Shown piece after piece: positions 62,019-64,000 of a stretch of 64,000 nucleotides of DNA. Each line of letters starts with the position of its first letter. The stretch's first letter is position 1. Below the pieces are notes generated by a model. That model saw nothing but the letters and a program-made list of their open reading frames with translations. It did no database searches and was not told the DNA's origin. The DNA is from Nitrosococcus wardiae (lineage in GTDB: Bacteria > Pseudomonadota > Gammaproteobacteria > Nitrosococcales > Nitrosococcaceae): positions 1,259,659 through 1,323,658 of the forward strand of contig NZ_CP038033.1 of the NCBI RefSeq assembly GCF_004421105.1. The letters run 5' to 3'. A program made the position numbers and the translations under genes.

Positions 62019-63416
62019 TTAGCTGGATTCTTCTTCCCCAAGGCGCCGGTATAAGGTGCGGCGGCTGATGCCGAGTAGGGCTGCGGCGCGGCGTTTGTTC
62101 CCTCCTACTTGATCCAGGACATAATGGATATAACTCTGTTCAATTTCTCCTAGGGTAGACAGCATGCCCTCATCCGATGGGGAGAGGGGCTCGGACAGAT
62201 TTTTTGCCCTAGACTTGGATTTAGGCATTCTTCTCATGCGTTCAGGAAGATGGAACAATTTGATTTCTTTTTCGTGACAGAAGACGACAGCACGTTCGAT
62301 AGTGTTGCGTAGTTCCCGCACATTACCCGGAAACGGATAGGCTTTGAGATGAGCGAGGGCGGAGGGATGGATACCGCGTACTTCTCGTCGCAACTGGGTG
62401 CGAAATAGATCAAGAAACCGCGCTATAAGTAGATCCAGATCATCCCCTCGATCCCGCAGCGGGGGGACCGGCAGGACAAAGGTTTCTAGTCGATAAAACA
62501 AGTCTTCCCGAAACCGCCCCTGGTTGACCTCCTCTTCAAGGTTGCGATTTGTGGCAGCCATGATCCGAACGTCTACGCAGCGTTCCTGATTAGCCCCTAA
62601 GGGTCGGACTCGGCCATCTTGAAGGATACGCAGCAACTTGGCTTGCAGTGCTAGCGGCATTTCTGCAACCTCATCTAAGAGTAATGTTCCACCTTCTGCC
62701 TCTGCAAATAACCCCTTACGGGCATTGCTGGCGCCGGTGAAAGCCCCTGCAGCATGTCCGAAAAATTCGCTTTCTAACAGTTCCGTGGGGATGCCTGCAC
62801 AGTTGACAGCGATGAAAGGGCCTGCAGCCTGCCCGCTTTCCCGGTGAATAGCCCGTGCTACCAATTCTTTGCCTACGCCGCTCTCCCCGGTAATCAGTAC
62901 TGGACCTGCCGCGTGGGCTAATTGGCGAATGGTTGCAAAAAGGGTTTGCATGGGGACGCTGCGGCCGATAATGCCATGAAAATCATCGTTGTTCAGCAGC
63001 TCTCGAAAATGCTGTACTTCTTTTTTTAAGCGCCGATTCTCCAGGATGCGGGTAACGCAGAGCATCAGGTGGTCAAGATCCAGGGGTTTGGTAAGAAAAT
63101 CGTCAGCGCCTAGTTTGAGCGCCTCGACTGCTTGGTTGATGGTTCCGAATGCCGTGATCATAATGAAACCAGGGGGAACAGGATACGTACGTACCCGTTC
63201 TAGCAATTCCACGCCATTGGCACCCGGCAAGTATAAGTCGCTAAGAATCAATTCAGGGAGCCAGGTTTCGAGTATATGCCATGCCGAATTCACCTCTCCG
63301 GCAGTGCGTACTTGCAAACCTGCATCGGTCAGTTCTTCCTCTAGGAGTCGGCGCAAGGCTTTATCGTCTTCGACAATCAGCACCCGTTCCTTAGGATGAA
63401 TCTCTTCTTTTGTCAC
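62019..63416 (-). CDS. sigma-54-dependent response regulator (NtrC family)
   Basis: A 465-residue transcription activator. The receiver (about 10-125) has phosphoacceptor Asp in LILSDLYLPG. The AAA+ domain (about 155-385) has Walker A GESGVGKELVARAIH and the sigma-54-contact motif GAFTGA. The Fis-type HTH (about 430-460) reads NKRRAAALLGISRRTLYRRL. GTG 63416 overlaps the 3' end of the histidine kinase gene by 26 bases. Target genes are unknown. Confidence 0.93.
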   Translation of the reverse strand: MTKEEIHPKERVLIVEDDKALRRLLEEELTDAGLQVRTAGEVNSAWHILETWLPELILSDLYLPGANGVELLERVRTYPVPPGFIMITAFGTINQAVEALKLGADDFLTKPLDLDHLMLCVTRILENRRLKKEVQHFRELLNNDDFHGIIGRSVPMQTLFATIRQLAHAAGPVLITGESGVGKELVARAIHRESGQAAGPFIAVNCAGIPTELLESEFFGHAAGAFTGASNARKGLFAEAEGGTLLLDEVAEMPLALQAKLLRILQDGRVRPLGANQERCVDVRIMAATNRNLEEEVNQGRFREDLFYRLETFVLPVPPLRDRGDDLDLLIARFLDLFRTQLRREVRGIHPSALAHLKAYPFPGNVRELRNTIERAVVFCHEKEIKLFHLPERMRRMPKSKSRAKNLSEPLSPSDEGMLSTLGEIEQSYIHYVLDQVGGNKRRAAALLGISRRTLYRRLGEEESS

Positions 63417-64000
63417 TTAGATATTCTCCTTGGAGTGATTTGGGCAGGGGAGGGAAAAAGAGATAAAACGCGGCTCCGCCAAGCAGACTGCGTCCCACCT
63501 CAATGCTGCCATGGTGTTCTTCTATGGCTCCGTGGACGACAGAAAGTCCCAAGCCGGTACCTTGACCAACGGGTTTAGTGGTGAAAAACGGTTCGAATAA
63601 TCGGGAATGGATCTCATCGTCAATGCCGGGACCATCGTCTTCTACACAAAATCCTGTTAATTCTCCTTCCTGAAACCAGGAAAGTCGCACATGGCCCCCA
63701 GGGCTTGCCTGCATTCCATTGCGCAGCAGGTTGATCAATACTTGTTCAATACGCACCGGATCGACGAGCATAAGGGGCGCAGGGTGGGGTCCGGCAAGCT
63801 CTAACTGCACCCCTGCATGGGCAAACTCGTCTCTGACCTGGGAGACGGCAGCCTGAGCCAGCCGAGCCGCGACCTCTGGGTGCAGACTTAAGGGGGTGGC
63901 GCGTCCAAAATCCATAAGTTGGCGGACAATATGTTCCATTCGTTTCACTGCATCTCGGATTTCCTGTAATCCCTCTGTGACCTGTAGAGGCAGATCTCGC
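63391..64000 (-). CDS. sensor histidine kinase, C-terminal part, cut by window edge
   Basis: The frame is open to the right edge. About 203 residues are visible: the end of a dimerisation helix (EIRDAVKRMEHIVRQLMDFGR) and the HATPase domain with N box NLLRNGMQA, G1 DDGPGID, F box FEPFFTTK and G2 GQGTGLGLS. The phosphoacceptor histidine and sensor region lie outside. It forms a translationally coupled pair with the NtrC-type regulator. Confidence 0.93.
   Translation of the reverse strand, partial: RDLPLQVTEGLQEIRDAVKRMEHIVRQLMDFGRATPLSLHPEVAARLAQAAVSQVRDEFAHAGVQLELAGPHPAPLMLVDPVRIEQVLINLLRNGMQASPGGHVRLSWFQEGELTGFCVEDDGPGIDDEIHSRLFEPFFTTKPVGQGTGLGLSVVHGAIEEHHGSIEVGRSLLGGAAFYLFFPPLPKSLQGEYLSDKRRDSS

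Noticed and set aside
1-64000. CRISPR array, rRNA operon or prophage
   Set aside because: No regularly spaced direct repeats, no rRNA sequence and no phage structural or integrase genes were seen.

Overview
The window looks like chromosomal DNA of a Gammaproteobacterium of the Chromatiales type, most probably an ammonia oxidiser close to Nitrosococcus. The main reason is the four-gene set at 36864-40461 (CuA subunit II, heme-copper subunit I, SenC/Sco, small membrane protein). It matches the norSY-senC-orf1 cluster that encodes sNOR, the cytochrome-oxidase-like nitric oxide reductase known from ammonia oxidisers. An NsrR-type nitric-oxide sensor gene converges on it. The organism name is an inference; no marker rRNA is present.

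Layout. 1-7.5 kb: acyl-CoA ligase (cut by the left edge), a small glutamate/leucine dehydrogenase, dusA, a MoxR ATPase with its VWA/DUF2201 partner, and an exported amidohydrolase. 7.5-13 kb: a MITE-like element, mltD, then a plus-strand run of an SRPBCC protein, a stand-alone LOV photoreceptor domain, two unrecognised conserved-looking proteins and a 60-residue protein. 13-18 kb: PLP decarboxylase, then an inositol-lipid pair (CDP-alcohol phosphatidyltransferase plus inositol-1-phosphate synthase), then a PQQ-type sugar dehydrogenase homologue. 18-25.7 kb: a partner-switching system (PAS-SpoIIE phosphatase, RsbW-like kinase, STAS antagonist) split around the giant NAD-glutamate dehydrogenase. 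25.8-33.3 kb: a Ycf45/R3H ATPase, DoxX, a large FAD/Fe-S oxidoreductase and a DUF4124 protein. 33.7-41 kb: porin, FMN-binding protein and nucleotidyltransferase, then the sNOR cluster and nsrR. 41-54 kb: fused hydantoinase/oxoprolinase, HU, diguanylate cyclase, methyltransferase, tRNA-Leu(CAG), rnr, a frameshifted multicopper oxidase and psd. 54-64 kb: gspEFGHI, ending at a MITE, a membrane protein with a glycosyltransferase, a decayed RelE-type toxin-antitoxin pair joined to a truncated gcvR, and a sigma-54 two-component system that runs off the right edge.

Mobile and repeat content is modest. Two copies of one TA-flanked MITE lie 12 kb apart in opposite orientation (45818-46058 and 58440-58605). 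One supplies the last two bases of the gspI stop codon. A second MITE-like element lies at 7560-7722, and an inverted repeat pair at 28589-28742. No complete transposase gene, CRISPR array, rRNA or prophage was seen.

Most notable for follow-up: the sNOR/NsrR locus; the LOV domain with its unknown neighbours; inositol phospholipid synthesis in a Gammaproteobacterium; the split partner-switch; an inverted repeat that could hide the start codon of the FMN-binding gene; the truncated type II secretion operon; and the relE/gcvR deletion scar.
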